Shown here: piece after piece, positions 9,559-19,667 of the stretch
Position numbering within the stretch: position 1 is the first letter of the stretch
Layout of the letters: each line of letters begins with the position of its first letter
Assembly (NCBI RefSeq): GCF_015689175.1
Contig: NZ_CP065047.1
Coordinates: forward strand, 186,001-250,000
DNA: 64,000 nucleotides
Direction: 5' to 3'
DNA from: Mycobacterium kubicae
GTDB taxonomy: Bacteria; Actinomycetota; Actinomycetes; Mycobacteriales; Mycobacteriaceae
Notes under the pieces: generated by a model
Database searches by the model: none
Seen by the model: only the letters and a program-made list of their open reading frames with translations
What the model was told of the DNA's origin: nothing
Translations under genes and position numbers: made by a program

Positions 9559-10317
9559 GTGTTGACGGCGTTCGCTGAGGCCTTCCGCGGCGTGGCAGTG
9601 ATCCGCTTGAGTGGCGTCCTCGACGCTCGTACTTACCGCCAAGCGCGAGACGCGGTCATCAAGGCTGCGCTCGACCAGTGCACCGCCGTGATCGTCGACG
9701 TCGACGATCTCGAGGTACCGGATGACTCTGGCTGGGCGGCGTTCACCAGCGCCCGATGGCATGTGTGCCAGTGGCCGGAAGTTGTCATCGCGCTGGCTTG
9801 CGCCAAGCCTGCTGTTCATCAGCGGCTCGCGCGTCTGTCTATTTCGCGCTACGTTCCCGTCTACGCCAGCGTGGCCGCGGCAACAATGGCTATCGGTCAA
9901 GGCACGTGCCGCTACCGTCGCCGCGCTGTGATGCGAGTCGGCCCGCACGAGTCCACCATCGGGGCGATGCGATTTTTTGTTTGCGATCATCTGACGCGGT
10001 GGTCGATGCCGACCAAAGCGCCTGTCGCACACACGGTGGCCACGATCCTGGTCGAGAATGCGCTGCGTTACACCAGCAATGGCTGCGACCTGCGGTTGGA
10101 GAGCGCTGACGACGACATTGTCGTGGCAGTGTCGGATGAAAGCGCAGCCCCGGCCATCCGGCGGGAACGGCCACCCGGCGGCATTCCAACGGGGCTGGAT
10201 ATCGTCGCCGTGCTTTGCCGCAGCTGGGGTAACAACCCGACGTCCAGGGGCAAAACCGTATGGGCGCAGATCGCTTCCGACGCCTCGATAACCCAGCTTG
10301 CCGCGCTTCTGCGTTAA
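9559..10317 (+). CDS. STAS domain fused to a RsbW-like HATPase domain
   Basis: A 252-residue protein with an N-terminal STAS domain (about 5-105; AVIVDVDDLEVPDDSGWAAF is the anti-sigma-antagonist core, with Ser near the usual phosphorylation site) and a C-terminal HATPase_c domain (about 155-245) showing an N-box-like VENALRY and GLDIVAVL. Proteins of this pair normally control stress sigma factors through partner switching; here both halves are in one chain. The GTG start has GAAGGGGG at good spacing. The next gene on the strand is a GGDEF protein 200 bp away. Partner sigma factor unknown. Confidence 0.75.
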   Translation: MLTAFAEAFRGVAVIRLSGVLDARTYRQARDAVIKAALDQCTAVIVDVDDLEVPDDSGWAAFTSARWHVCQWPEVVIALACAKPAVHQRLARLSISRYVPVYASVAAATMAIGQGTCRYRRRAVMRVGPHESTIGAMRFFVCDHLTRWSMPTKAPVAHTVATILVENALRYTSNGCDLRLESADDDIVVAVSDESAAPAIRRERPPGGIPTGLDIVAVLCRSWGNNPTSRGKTVWAQIASDASITQLAALLR

Positions 10318-10514
10318 GACGCTAGGCGCCGAACGGCCACTGGGCGCCGCATCTCGACACGATCGTTAATTATGTTCGTTTTGAGAGTTGGTCCGATGCG
10401 CCAACGTGCTTAGGGCCGCTCAGCCATAATCGGCTCGGCCTGAACACAACCACAACACGCCCAAGCACCTGGCAGCCGGCGACCGGCGGTAGCGATTGGA
10501 ACGAGCAAGAGTCG

Positions 10515-11591
10515 ATGATGACCGCGTCCTTCAGCCGGTGGTGGCGGGCCGATCAGTACGACTGGCTCTCCGGATACCTAGCGGCGCGGGGCATCAGCGG
10601 TGCCACTCGGGCTCTGATGGCGTTCATTGCGGGCTCGATGGTGTTGTGTCTTTTCGCGCTGATGGCCGGCTCGGATGGCCCCCGCGGAGCACTACCAATT
10701 GCGATGACCTGGGTCGCAGTCGCCGGAGGTTTGGCGGCAATGCTGCTGTGGGTGTGGCGCTGGCCGACCCGCTCTCAGTCGGTGGCCTTCGCATTGACGT
10801 GCAACATGTCCGTCGCGCTAGCATGCCTGGCGCATCCGAACCCGTTGGCCGCGCTCATCGGATGTATCGCGTTTGCGACGTTCGGCGCTTACATGGCGTT
10901 CTTCCACACGACCGGATTCGTGTTGTACAACTTCGCCGTCGCCGCCGCTGTGGGTTGCTATGAAGCGGTGCGGCTCGCCGAGTCCGGACACCCGAGCCTG
11001 GCCGCCGTCGACTCTTGGTTGGTGGTCGAGGTCAACATCGCCCTACCGCTGGCCATTCGGGTCTTGGTGCGCGCCCTTTCCGGTGATCTGCTGCGCGCCG
11101 ACCGCGACCCGCTGACCGGTTTACTCAACCGGCGCGCGTTCCAGCACAACGCGCTGGGGATGATCGTGGCTCGCCGCGGCATCGATGCGCACCTGGTGGT
11201 CTTGCTGATCGATCTCGACAACTTCAAAGCCCTCAACGACCGTCGCGGCCACGCCGCGGGCGATCGTGCGCTGGTCCAAGTCGCCAAGGCGTTACTGGCC
11301 GCGGCCGACGGTCAGGCCGTGGTAGCGCGCAGCGGTGGTGAGGAGTTCCTCGTGGCCGGCACTTCGGCGTCCTGCAACGCTGAGGCGATAGCTGCCAACA
11401 TGTGCAAGGCCATCGCGGACTCGACCGCTGGAGTTACCGCCAGCATCGGTACTGCATGCGCCGATCTTTGTGACAATGCAAATGGCGAACTCAAGTCGGT
11501 CCTCGAGGAACTTATAACGGCCGCCGACGCGGCGATGTATCAAGCAAAACGGTTAGGCGGTAATCAATTCAATCACCACGCACTGTGCTGA
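10515..11591 (+). CDS. Membrane GGDEF-domain diguanylate cyclase
   Basis: A 358-residue protein with about six transmembrane helices (residues 30-185) followed by a GGDEF domain (about 195-355). DPLTGLLNRRAF starts the domain and the active loop reads SGGEEF, which is a functional GGEEF variant. The RxxD inhibitory site five residues before the loop is absent (AVVARSGGEEF), so product feedback is not expected. It most likely makes cyclic di-GMP in response to an unknown membrane signal. Two ATGs occur in tandem at the start. No EAL domain is present. Confidence 0.87.
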   Translation: MMTASFSRWWRADQYDWLSGYLAARGISGATRALMAFIAGSMVLCLFALMAGSDGPRGALPIAMTWVAVAGGLAAMLLWVWRWPTRSQSVAFALTCNMSVALACLAHPNPLAALIGCIAFATFGAYMAFFHTTGFVLYNFAVAAAVGCYEAVRLAESGHPSLAAVDSWLVVEVNIALPLAIRVLVRALSGDLLRADRDPLTGLLNRRAFQHNALGMIVARRGIDAHLVVLLIDLDNFKALNDRRGHAAGDRALVQVAKALLAAADGQAVVARSGGEEFLVAGTSASCNAEAIAANMCKAIADSTAGVTASIGTACADLCDNANGELKSVLEELITAADAAMYQAKRLGGNQFNHHALC

Positions 11592-11747
11592 CGTTCGCTC
11601 GTCGGTCACAGCACGTGTCGGCTCGCGCGGACATGCAGCGCGACACCAACGCGCTTGTCAATGTTGCGGTTGAACGCTGTCAGCGTCCGAGACGCCACTA
11701 CCGCACGCAGGAAGGTTCAGTTGACCGGTGGGGCAGCGCAGCGTCAG

Positions 11748-12452
11748 TCACCGTTCAGTCTGGACCGTCACACACGCCAGGCGAGAGTTGTGCCGGCGGT
11801 GTTGCATTGTGATGGCGGTGGCCAGTGCGAGCGTGGCGGCGGCGGGGGGGATGAGTGCGTGATCGCCGATTCGGTTGCCGAGTAGCACTCCGGCGGCGGC
11901 GCCGGCGATGAATAGCACCACGGTTGTTGTCAGCAGTGTGGCTTTGGGTTTGTCTAGTCCGTGGCGAGAGCTGCGGCCTAGGAGCAGCGCGAGGTCGGTG
12001 ATGGTGCCGGTGAAGTGTGTGGTCCGAATCGGCATGCCGGGAAAGTTGGAGCTCATGGCGTTTTGCAGCCCGCACGCGCCGGCGGCGATCGCGGCTCGGG
12101 CGAGGGGGTGTTCGATGCCGGCTGCGGCGACTAGCAGTGCGGCCTCAGTCACCAGGATCGCGGCGTGGCGGTGGCTGGTGATGGTGCGCGTGGCAGCTAG
12201 CACCGCGCTTGCGGTGGTGGCTCCGAGGAAAAATCCGCCCACGATGGCGGCGATCATGCGGCCTTGATAGAGGAGCGGATAGGTGCTGTGCATGCCGGCC
12301 TGGGTAGTTAACGCGGTGAGGTTGCCCACCGGGAACGCCCATACCAGCAGGGCCACTGAATTGATGAATCCAGCGATACCGGCCAGCGCTGCGCTGTATG
12401 CGAGCAGCGATACCGACAGGAACCACGTCGTAGGAAGGGGCGAGGTGGGCAT
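11748..12452 (-). CDS. DUF1275 (YoaK-type) integral membrane protein
   Basis: About 234 residues with six or so hydrophobic helices and the DUF1275 signature pieces AGFINSVALL near the N-terminus, GNLTALTTQAG, GLQNAMSSNFPGMPIRTTHFTGTITDLALLLG. The family is widespread and of unknown transport function. The chosen ATG (MPTSPLPT) is preceded by GGAAGACACG. It is transcribed divergently from the lpqS-cysK2 locus; in M. tuberculosis the divergent neighbour there is the multicopper oxidase mmcO, so the flank differs here. Base composition is slightly less extreme than in neighbours. Confidence 0.82.
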   Translation of the reverse strand: MPTSPLPTTWFLSVSLLAYSAALAGIAGFINSVALLVWAFPVGNLTALTTQAGMHSTYPLLYQGRMIAAIVGGFFLGATTASAVLAATRTITSHRHAAILVTEAALLVAAAGIEHPLARAAIAAGACGLQNAMSSNFPGMPIRTTHFTGTITDLALLLGRSSRHGLDKPKATLLTTTVVLFIAGAAAGVLLGNRIGDHALIPPAAATLALATAITMQHRRHNSRLACVTVQTER

Positions 12453-12588
12453 CGTGTCTTCCTGTGTCCGGTGATCGCGCGGTGCCGCCAAGCGATCTCA
12501 CTGAGGGTCATTGATCGTGTTGGCCGCCGCGCGGTCAGGGCGTGCGGGATGTCAGTCGTCTTTTGAGCATTGAACCGGCGACGCCGAC

Positions 12589-12617
12589 GGTTAGCACATA
12601 CCAGTAGGGGGTATGCT
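12589..12617 (+). promoter_or_regulatory. CsoR/RicR-like operator overlapping the -10 of the lpqS leader promoter
   Basis: CATACC (12597-12602) and GGTATG (12610-12615) form a perfect 6-bp inverted repeat with a 7-bp AGTAGGG spacer, a layout like the copper-responsive CsoR/RicR sites of mycobacteria. The right arm overlaps a -10 box TATGCT (12612-12617). A weak -35 (GGTTAG, 12589-12594) sits 17 bp upstream. The leader ORF ATG begins 7 nt after the -10, so the transcript is expected to be leaderless. lpqS and cysK2 belong to the RicR copper regulon in M. tuberculosis. Confidence 0.6.
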
Positions 12618-12623
12618 ACAGCT

Positions 12624-12773
12624 ATGCCTGTTTTCCACGTTCTGAGCCGGTTGTCGGTGGGGTGCGTGGTGCGTTGTGCGTCATTGTGCGCTGAGGGGTC
12701 ACGAGTTGGACACAGCCAAGGTCCGCTCCTCGGACTTTACGCGGCCGCGCGGTTAGACTCGGGGCTGTTATGA
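12624..12773 (+). CDS. Cysteine-rich upstream leader ORF of lpqS (49 codons)
   Basis: A short frame whose ATG coincides with the predicted transcript start and whose TGA overlaps the lpqS start codon in ATGA. Residues 13-24 hold the motif GCVVRCASLCAE, i.e. three cysteines spaced C-x3-C-x3-C (14, 18, 22). Cysteine-rich leaderless leader peptides acting as cysteine attenuators are known in mycobacteria, and cysteine-motif leader ORFs sensing copper are known in other bacteria. Since the genes downstream are copper-linked lpqS and a cysteine synthase homologue, translation of this ORF may couple Cys or copper supply to their expression. The role is inference; the frame and overlap are direct observations. 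Confidence 0.6.
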   Translation: MPVFHVLSRLSVGCVVRCASLCAEGSRVGHSQGPLLGLYAAARLDSGLL

Positions 12774-13198
12774 GGTGGGGCGGAGCGACGGCGACGCCGC
12801 GGCTACGGGTCGTGGTGGCGGTGATGGCTGCGGTGTGGTTGGCGGGCTGGCTGTTGGTTATCGGCGCGCACCACGTGACGGGGCATTCGGACTCCCCCGT
12901 GCAGCAGCCCGCCCAAGCGTCGCTGATGTCCTCACATGGCGGCTTCGCCGCGACAATGGAACTGCCGCATTTCGATAAGGGTTCTTCGGCTCACCCGGAG
13001 CGGTTGATGACCGCCGTGATGCCGCGCTCGGCCACCGCGCTGGATGCGTTGGTGGTGCTCGGGGTGGCGGTGGCCGTTGCTCTCGGGGGGTGGCTGGCCG
13101 GATTGGGGGTGCCCGCTGGGCGCGGCCCACCGCGCGGCCCAGCCGTCTATCTTACCGGTCAAGATGTCTTGACGCGGTTCTGCTTATCTCGTCGCTGA
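12770..13198 (+). CDS. lpqS: LpqS-like copper-locus membrane protein
   Basis: A 142-residue protein with an N-terminal hydrophobic segment (about 12-32), several histidines just outside it ([13 protein letters not shown]), a second hydrophobic stretch (about 85-107) and the C-terminal [13 protein letters not shown], which matches the end of M. tuberculosis LpqS as I remember it. Unlike a true lipoprotein there is no lipobox cysteine here. The start codon overlaps the leader ORF stop, so its translation is probably coupled. Position before cysK2 supports the name. LpqS is a copper-induced protein of unclear function in the RicR regulon. Confidence 0.7.
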   Translation: MRWGGATATPRLRVVVAVMAAVWLAGWLLVIGAHHVTGHSDSPVQQPAQASLMSSHGGFAATMELPHFDKGSSAHPERLMTAVMPRSATALDALVVLGVAVAVALGGWLAGLGVPAGRGPPRGPAVYLTGQDVLTRFCLSRR

Positions 13199-13307
13199 CT
13201 GGTCAGCGCCAGGCCGTTCGCAGCACGTGTGTGCCAGCGGCCGGTGTTCGCTGATCCCTGTCAAGTGCCGCACTGATCGCGGCGTTCGCAAGAAAGCGAC
13301 GACTCTC

Positions 13308-14453
13308 ATGACCGATGTTTTGTCCTTCGATAACTATGTTCACCCGATCCCGGCGCTGAAAGTTGTGCAACCACGTGAGTGCGCCCGAGCCGGCACCGAC
13401 ACCTATCGGCGCCCCGGCGCGATGGTGGGCCACACACCGGTGCTGCGCATTGAGGCGCCGTTTGCCCCGCCCGGACGCGGGTTTTGGGCCAAGCTGGAAG
13501 GATTCAATCCTGGCGGCAGCATGAAAGACCGCCCGGCCATGCACATGGTCGAAGCCGCCCGCGCCCGCGGCGAATTAGCTCCCGGAGCGCGCATCGTGGA
13601 ATCCACCAGCGGCAGCCTGGGGTTGGGGCTGGCGTTGGCCGGCCAGGCCTATGGGCATCCGGTCACCGTGGTCACCGACACCGGCATGGAGCCGATCGTG
13701 CGTCACATGCTGGCCGCCTACGGCGCCGATGTCGAGCTAGTCACCGAGCCGCACCCGGTGGGAGGCTGGCAACAAGCCCGTAAAGACCGGGTCGCCCAGC
13801 TGTTGGCAGCCCACCCCGGCTCCTGGTGCCCCGACCAGTACAGCAACCCCGACAACATCACCGGTTACCGGTCGTTGGCGTTGGAGCTGCTGGATCAGCT
13901 CGGCGGGGTCGATGTGCTGGTGTGCTCGGTAGGCACCGGCGGGCATTCGGCCGGGGTGGCGCGGGTGCTGCGCGAGTTCAACCCGGCGATGAAGCTGATC
14001 GGGGTCGACACCATCGGCTCGACCATTTTCGGTCAACCGGTGGCCAGCCGGTTGATGCGCGGGCTGGGCTCGAGCATCTATCCGCGCAACATCGACTACG
14101 CCGCCTTCGACGAGGTGCACTGGGTGGCCCCGCAGGAGTCGGTGTGGGCGTGCCGCACCCTGGCGGCCAGCAACTTCGCGAGCGGCGGCTGGAGCGTGGG
14201 GGCCGTGGCGCTGGTCGCGGGCTGGGCCGCGCGCACCTTCCCGCAGGACACCCGCATCGCCGCGGTATTTCCCGACGGGCCGCAACGCTACTTCGACACC
14301 ATCTACAACGACGACTACTGCCACCAACACCAGCTGCTGGACTGGCAACCCGTCGCCGAGCCCGCCGTCATCACTGACCCCACCCAGCAGGTGGTGACCT
14401 CCTGGACTCGCACCAGCACCGTCGTCAACCCCGCACTGATCGCAGCCGCATGA
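13308..14453 (+). CDS. cysK2: CysK2, PLP-dependent S-sulfocysteine synthase homologue
   Basis: A 381-residue fold-type II PLP enzyme. The internal aldimine lysine is in [13 protein letters not shown] (Lys73), the Asn/Ser/Thr phosphate and substrate loop is [12 protein letters not shown], and the glycine-rich PLP phosphate loop is [12 protein letters not shown]. In M. tuberculosis CysK2 uses O-phosphoserine and thiosulfate to make S-sulfocysteine, and it follows lpqS in the same order. The protein has a C-terminal extension beyond the core (from about residue 320) as in CysK2. The gene starts 110 bp after lpqS and ends before a strong hairpin. A weak AAGAAAG lies upstream of the ATG. Confidence 0.85.
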   Translation: MTDVLSFDNYVHPIPALKVVQPRECARAGTDTYRRPGAMVGHTPVLRIEAPFAPPGRGFWAKLEGFNPGGSMKDRPAMHMVEAARARGELAPGARIVESTSGSLGLGLALAGQAYGHPVTVVTDTGMEPIVRHMLAAYGADVELVTEPHPVGGWQQARKDRVAQLLAAHPGSWCPDQYSNPDNITGYRSLALELLDQLGGVDVLVCSVGTGGHSAGVARVLREFNPAMKLIGVDTIGSTIFGQPVASRLMRGLGSSIYPRNIDYAAFDEVHWVAPQESVWACRTLAASNFASGGWSVGAVALVAGWAARTFPQDTRIAAVFPDGPQRYFDTIYNDDYCHQHQLLDWQPVAEPAVITDPTQQVVTSWTRTSTVVNPALIAAA

Positions 14454-14579
14454 GGAATATCCTGACCCGGTTTCGAGGCTTCGACCGGCCCAGCCAGGTC
14501 CTGATGCTCAACCAGTTCGGCATCAACAGGCTTTCTACATGCTGATAGCGAACCCGCCAGCTACCTAGCAGGCCCCGCT

Positions 14580-14607
14580 CAGCCCGGCCGCCCAGGCGGC
14601 CGGGCTG
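14580..14607 (+). terminator. Strong hairpin terminator after cysK2
   Basis: Two perfect 13-bp arms (left arm CAGCCCGGCCGCC) around a 2-nt spacer, almost all G/C, lie 126 bp past the cysK2 stop. No T-run follows, as is usual for mycobacterial hairpin terminators. Confidence 0.7.
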
Positions 14608-15078
14608 GTGCTGGGCGGCAGAGCGTCAAGCAGACAGGTGCTTACTTGCGGAGTCTTGACCGTCTGCTGATGACAGGTCAGGTCGACACCGGTGCTACGT
14701 GTGAGCGCCGCGCAAGTGCGCCCGAGTCGCGCCACTTTAAATCACGTCCATGCGGGCAACTTATTGAAGCCGCCGCGCAGTTAGCCGCGAAGCCGATCAT
14801 GCATTGGGGCACACCGCCTCGACGGGAGCCCTATGAGTTCTTCCGAGCCCCAATTCCTACGATTCAGGCTTGGCCCAGCACACACCCGGGGTTGCCGCGC
14901 GACCCGCGCGCTTCAGCCGACGGGCTGAAGGCGCAGATCCGGCGACTGCGACAAAACCCCGTGGAGCACGGGCGCGGCCGATCATGTTTCAGCCCGCACT
15001 GGGCTCAGCTGGCCCTGACATTGACCGCCACCGCTATGTCCGCCGCCGTGATGGCCCCTACCCTTCGTCACCATAGTC

Positions 15079-15084
15079 CCCGTG
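15079..15084. repeat. Target-site duplication CCCGTG, left copy
   Basis: CCCGTG immediately precedes the TGT-starting left end of the IS21 element; the same six bases follow the right end. The intact duplication indicates a simple insertion with no later rearrangement. Confidence 0.8.
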
Positions 15085-15090
15085 TGTCGG

Positions 15091-15136
15091 CTCCGGTTGA
15101 ATTCTGAGCAGCCTGCTCCGGTTGAAAAGTGAGCAG
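15091..15136 (+). repeat. IS21 left-end tandem binding repeats
   Basis: Two 21-bp copies, CTCCGGTTGAATTCTGAGCAG then CTCCGGTTGAAAAGTGAGCAG with a 4-bp gap, differ at three positions. They are inverted relative to the pair at the right end and probably bind IstA. Confidence 0.75.
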
Positions 15137-15138
15137 GT

Positions 15139-17183
<2,045 letters not shown>

Positions 17184-17198
17184 TCTCCAATCAGAAGG

Positions 17199-17244
17199 GT
17201 GCTCACTTTTCGACCGGAACTACCTGCTCACTTTTCGACCGGAG
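17199..17244 (-). repeat. IS21 right-end tandem binding repeats
   Basis: Two 21-bp copies containing CTCACTTTTCGACCGGA, in inverted orientation to the left-end pair, lie just upstream of istA and overlap its likely promoter. Confidence 0.75.
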
Positions 17245-17250
17245 CCGACA

Positions 17251-17256
17251 CCCGTG
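17251..17256. repeat. Target-site duplication CCCGTG, right copy
   Basis: Follows the terminal CCGACA of the element and matches the six bases before its left end exactly. Confidence 0.8.
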
Positions 17257-17299
17257 GCCAGGTCCAGGGCTTTGGTGGCGGCTTCGGTTGCGGTTGACT

Positions 17300-17761
17300 T
17301 CAGCCTTCGGCGGTCGCGAAGTTGACGCGAAGTTCTCGCCTGTTACGCCGTGCACTTGGCCGGCGGCGTCGAAGGGCGAGCGCCGCAAGGGAAGTGGAGC
17401 CCCAGCTAACGGCGGTGAATGACGCCGCCACTGCCGTGCGGTAGGCGGTCGTCTCGGCGGCGTCGGGACGGAAGGCGAGCACGCCGAAGGCGTTCGCGTT
17501 CGTCCAGCACCCGGCGGCCAATGGCCAGGCGACGCTGCGCGGCAGATCGGGCACCGCGGCGCCGACCAGCACGGAGAGCGCACCGAGCGCGATCAAATCG
17601 AGATGCCACTGGCGCAGGCGCGGCGTCGAGCGGATCCCGAGACGGCGCGCCCGCTCGCTGTCGGCGATGGCGAGCGCGTAGGGCCATCCAGTCAGCGCCC
17701 CGGCTGCGAGTTCCACCAGGCCGGACAGAACGAGCGTCTCGTTTGTGCTTGCGCGGGTCAT
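17300..17761 (-). CDS. Small four-helix membrane protein, last gene of the nitrilase operon
   Basis: A 153-residue protein with about four hydrophobic segments (near 12-30, 55-75, 78-100, 108-130) and a basic arginine-rich C-terminus. I do not recognise a named family; similar small multi-pass proteins occur in actinobacteria. The ATG overlaps the nitrilase stop in ATGA and is preceded by GGAGG at 8 bp, so it is surely translated as part of the operon. Its 3' end lies 50 bp from the IS21 element, which did not disrupt it. Confidence 0.65.
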   Translation of the reverse strand: MTRASTNETLVLSGLVELAAGALTGWPYALAIADSERARRLGIRSTPRLRQWHLDLIALGALSVLVGAAVPDLPRSVAWPLAAGCWTNANAFGVLAFRPDAAETTAYRTAVAASFTAVSWGSTSLAALALRRRRPSARRNRRELRVNFATAEG

Positions 17762-18732
17762 GCGTTCCACCTCCGAACCGTCTGTGGGCCCGTGGCCCGT
17801 TTGGGGACTCGCAAATTACTGGCGTAGGCGCGGCGACCGAGCCAGCCCTGATAGGCCCAGGCGAACGCGGGCAGCGAGCCACGCGGGCGAAGCCAGAAGT
17901 TCTGGCCGGGCTCCCGCGAGGGGTTGGCGGCGCCGGTGGGCACCGTGGCGGCCGTCACCCCGGGGCCGGACTGTGCCGGCCGCTCGGCGAGCACGTCGCC
18001 GTCGCGGTCGCAGATCACGCTGGGGCCTTCGTATTCGCCGCGGTAGCGTCCCGGCATCCCAGGTAGTGGGCAGGCGATCGGCCCGCACAGCGAGGCATGC
18101 GCGACGGGGGCTCCGATGAGCGGAGCGAAGTCGAGCACGCTGCGGCGCGCTCGCTCCCGGTTAACAGCTTCCCAGCGCCGAAACACTGCACGAGGCCGCC
18201 AGTGTGGGATGCTCCACCACCCGGACCCGGCGAGGACCAGGTCGACGCTACCGCGGAGCCGGTGCACGGTCTGGCTGCGCATCATTTCCCAGCAGAGGGC
18301 GACGCCAATCCTGAGGCCGCTGGGCGCCTCGATTATGCCCGGGTCATCTCCGCCGATATAGAAATAATTTTCCCACATGGTCGGCAGGTCCTTGTCGTGA
18401 CGGCCGATTAACCCATCGGGGCCGGCGAGCAGGAAGGCGTTGCGGACGTCGCCGTCGGGCCCGCAGCACAGAAAGGAGCCGCCAACCAGCACCCGCTTGT
18501 CGGACGCGACTCGGGTGAGCATCTCGGTGGCCGGACCGTCTTCGGGCAGCGCGCCGCCGCCCACCTGCGCCACGAAGGCCATGCCGGTGGTGAAGAATTC
18601 GGGCAAGACGATCACCTCGGCTCCCTCGTCGGCGGCGCGCCGGGCGAGCCGCTCGGCCCGGTCGAGATTCGCCTCCACGTCGCCCAGGACGGGCTCGAGC
18701 TGAACCGCTGCGACGCGCAGATCCGCGGTCAT
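17758..18732 (-). CDS. Nitrilase-superfamily carbon-nitrogen hydrolase
   Basis: A 324-residue nitrilase-fold enzyme with the full catalytic triad: Glu45 (VLPEFFTTG), Lys114 (GRHDKDLP) and Cys147 (ALCWEMMRS). The superfamily hydrolyses nitriles, amides or carbamoyl groups; CWEMMRS differs from the CWE-x-x-P of true nitrilases, so an amidase-type substrate is likely. Both the start and the stop overlap neighbouring genes in ATGA, giving translational coupling with an alpha/beta hydrolase and a small membrane protein. A TetR gene heads the operon and probably regulates it. Confidence 0.88.
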   Translation of the reverse strand: MTADLRVAAVQLEPVLGDVEANLDRAERLARRAADEGAEVIVLPEFFTTGMAFVAQVGGGALPEDGPATEMLTRVASDKRVLVGGSFLCCGPDGDVRNAFLLAGPDGLIGRHDKDLPTMWENYFYIGGDDPGIIEAPSGLRIGVALCWEMMRSQTVHRLRGSVDLVLAGSGWWSIPHWRPRAVFRRWEAVNRERARRSVLDFAPLIGAPVAHASLCGPIACPLPGMPGRYRGEYEGPSVICDRDGDVLAERPAQSGPGVTAATVPTGAANPSREPGQNFWLRPRGSLPAFAWAYQGWLGRRAYASNLRVPKRATGPQTVRRWNA

Positions 18733-19667
18733 CCGATCTCCTCCGCGAACCGAACAAGCTGGGCGTTGAACGCCGTCGGGCGTTCCAGCATCGGCATGTG
18801 ACCGCAACCCTCCAATACAACGGTCCGCGCGCCGGATAGCTCGGCGTCGAGCGCCTCGGTATCGGCCAGTGGGGCGATCCGGTCGTGTTCGGCGGCCAGC
18901 GAAAGAATCGGGCAACGCACATCGGCCAACCCCTGGCGGGGATTTGAGCGCCCGATCGCCCGCACGGTCGGGAAGACACCGCGGGCGCCGGCGCCGTCGA
19001 CGATCAGCGCCACGGAGTCGTCTGGCAGGGCCAGCGGGTCGAGGACATAGGGCGACAAGAAGACGCGACGCAGGGCGGGCGATCGCACGACGAGGCGGCG
19101 GAGCGGTGCTGGCGCCGGCAGCCCCGCCGTCGCGATTTCCAACGCGATTGCCGCAGTCTCCCGCGGACGCTCGCGAACGAACCGCCGCACCCCGCGCAGG
19201 CCGAGCATTGCACTGAATTGCAATACCGCCCCGGCGACAAGCACGATGCCCTCGGCCAGCGCCGGATGACGGGCGGCGAAGCGCAGCGCTACCGGGCCGC
19301 CCATCGAGTGACCGACGAACACGACGCGCTCGATGTCCAGGCTGGTGACGACCTCAGCCGCGGCGTCGGCAAAATTGTCGAGGGATGCGCCGGCTGCAGG
19401 CGATTCGCTTCGGCCGAACCCCGGTAAGTCCAAGGCGAGCACCCGACCGTGCTTGGCAAGGGTCGGGATCGCCTCGAGCCAATGCTGCCAGCGGCCGCCC
19501 ATCCCGTGCACCAGGACGAATGCGCGATCGCCGTGGACCGTGTCGACGTAGCGAAGCCGGCGACCGCCGACAACGGCGTCGCGTTCACGCTCCGACCAAT
19601 CGGCACGCCGCCAGGTCGGCTCTGCCGCCTGGCCGTAGTCGCCGTTCACCGGGACGCGCTCGATCAT
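18729..19667 (-). CDS. Alpha/beta-fold hydrolase (serine type)
   Basis: A 312-residue alpha/beta hydrolase with the oxyanion loop VHGMGGRWQHW (about 53-63), nucleophile elbow GHSMGG (Ser121), acid in AEHDRIAPL and histidine in EGCGHMPMLERP near residue 290, so all catalytic parts are present. The best resemblance is to C-C bond or ester hydrolases of catabolic pathways. It sits between TetR and nitrilase genes with 4-bp ATGA overlaps on both sides, which implies equal expression and a shared pathway. Substrate unknown. Confidence 0.88.
   Translation of the reverse strand: MIERVPVNGDYGQAAEPTWRRADWSERERDAVVGGRRLRYVDTVHGDRAFVLVHGMGGRWQHWLEAIPTLAKHGRVLALDLPGFGRSESPAAGASLDNFADAAAEVVTSLDIERVVFVGHSMGGPVALRFAARHPALAEGIVLVAGAVLQFSAMLGLRGVRRFVRERPRETAAIALEIATAGLPAPAPLRRLVVRSPALRRVFLSPYVLDPLALPDDSVALIVDGAGARGVFPTVRAIGRSNPRQGLADVRCPILSLAAEHDRIAPLADTEALDAELSGARTVVLEGCGHMPMLERPTAFNAQLVRFAEEIG

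Larger units (their letters stand above)
14454..15084. other. Gene-poor stretch between cysK2 and the IS21 element
   Basis: No convincing coding region. A 153-codon plus-strand frame runs through it into the IS end but shows no family motifs, no ribosome binding site, and unremarkable composition. The stretch holds the cysK2 terminator and a second hairpin, CTTCAGCC/GGCTGAAG with a 4-nt loop at 14911-14930. In M. tuberculosis an MFS gene follows cysK2; I see no trace of one here. Confidence 0.5.

Noticed and set aside
12770..13198. Calling the LpqS-like protein a lipoprotein
   Set aside because: No cysteine follows the hydrophobic segment, so there is no lipobox despite the family name.
14646..15107. 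153-codon plus-strand frame running into the IS21 left end
   Set aside because: No motifs, atypical amino-acid use, no ribosome binding site, and it ends inside the inserted element.
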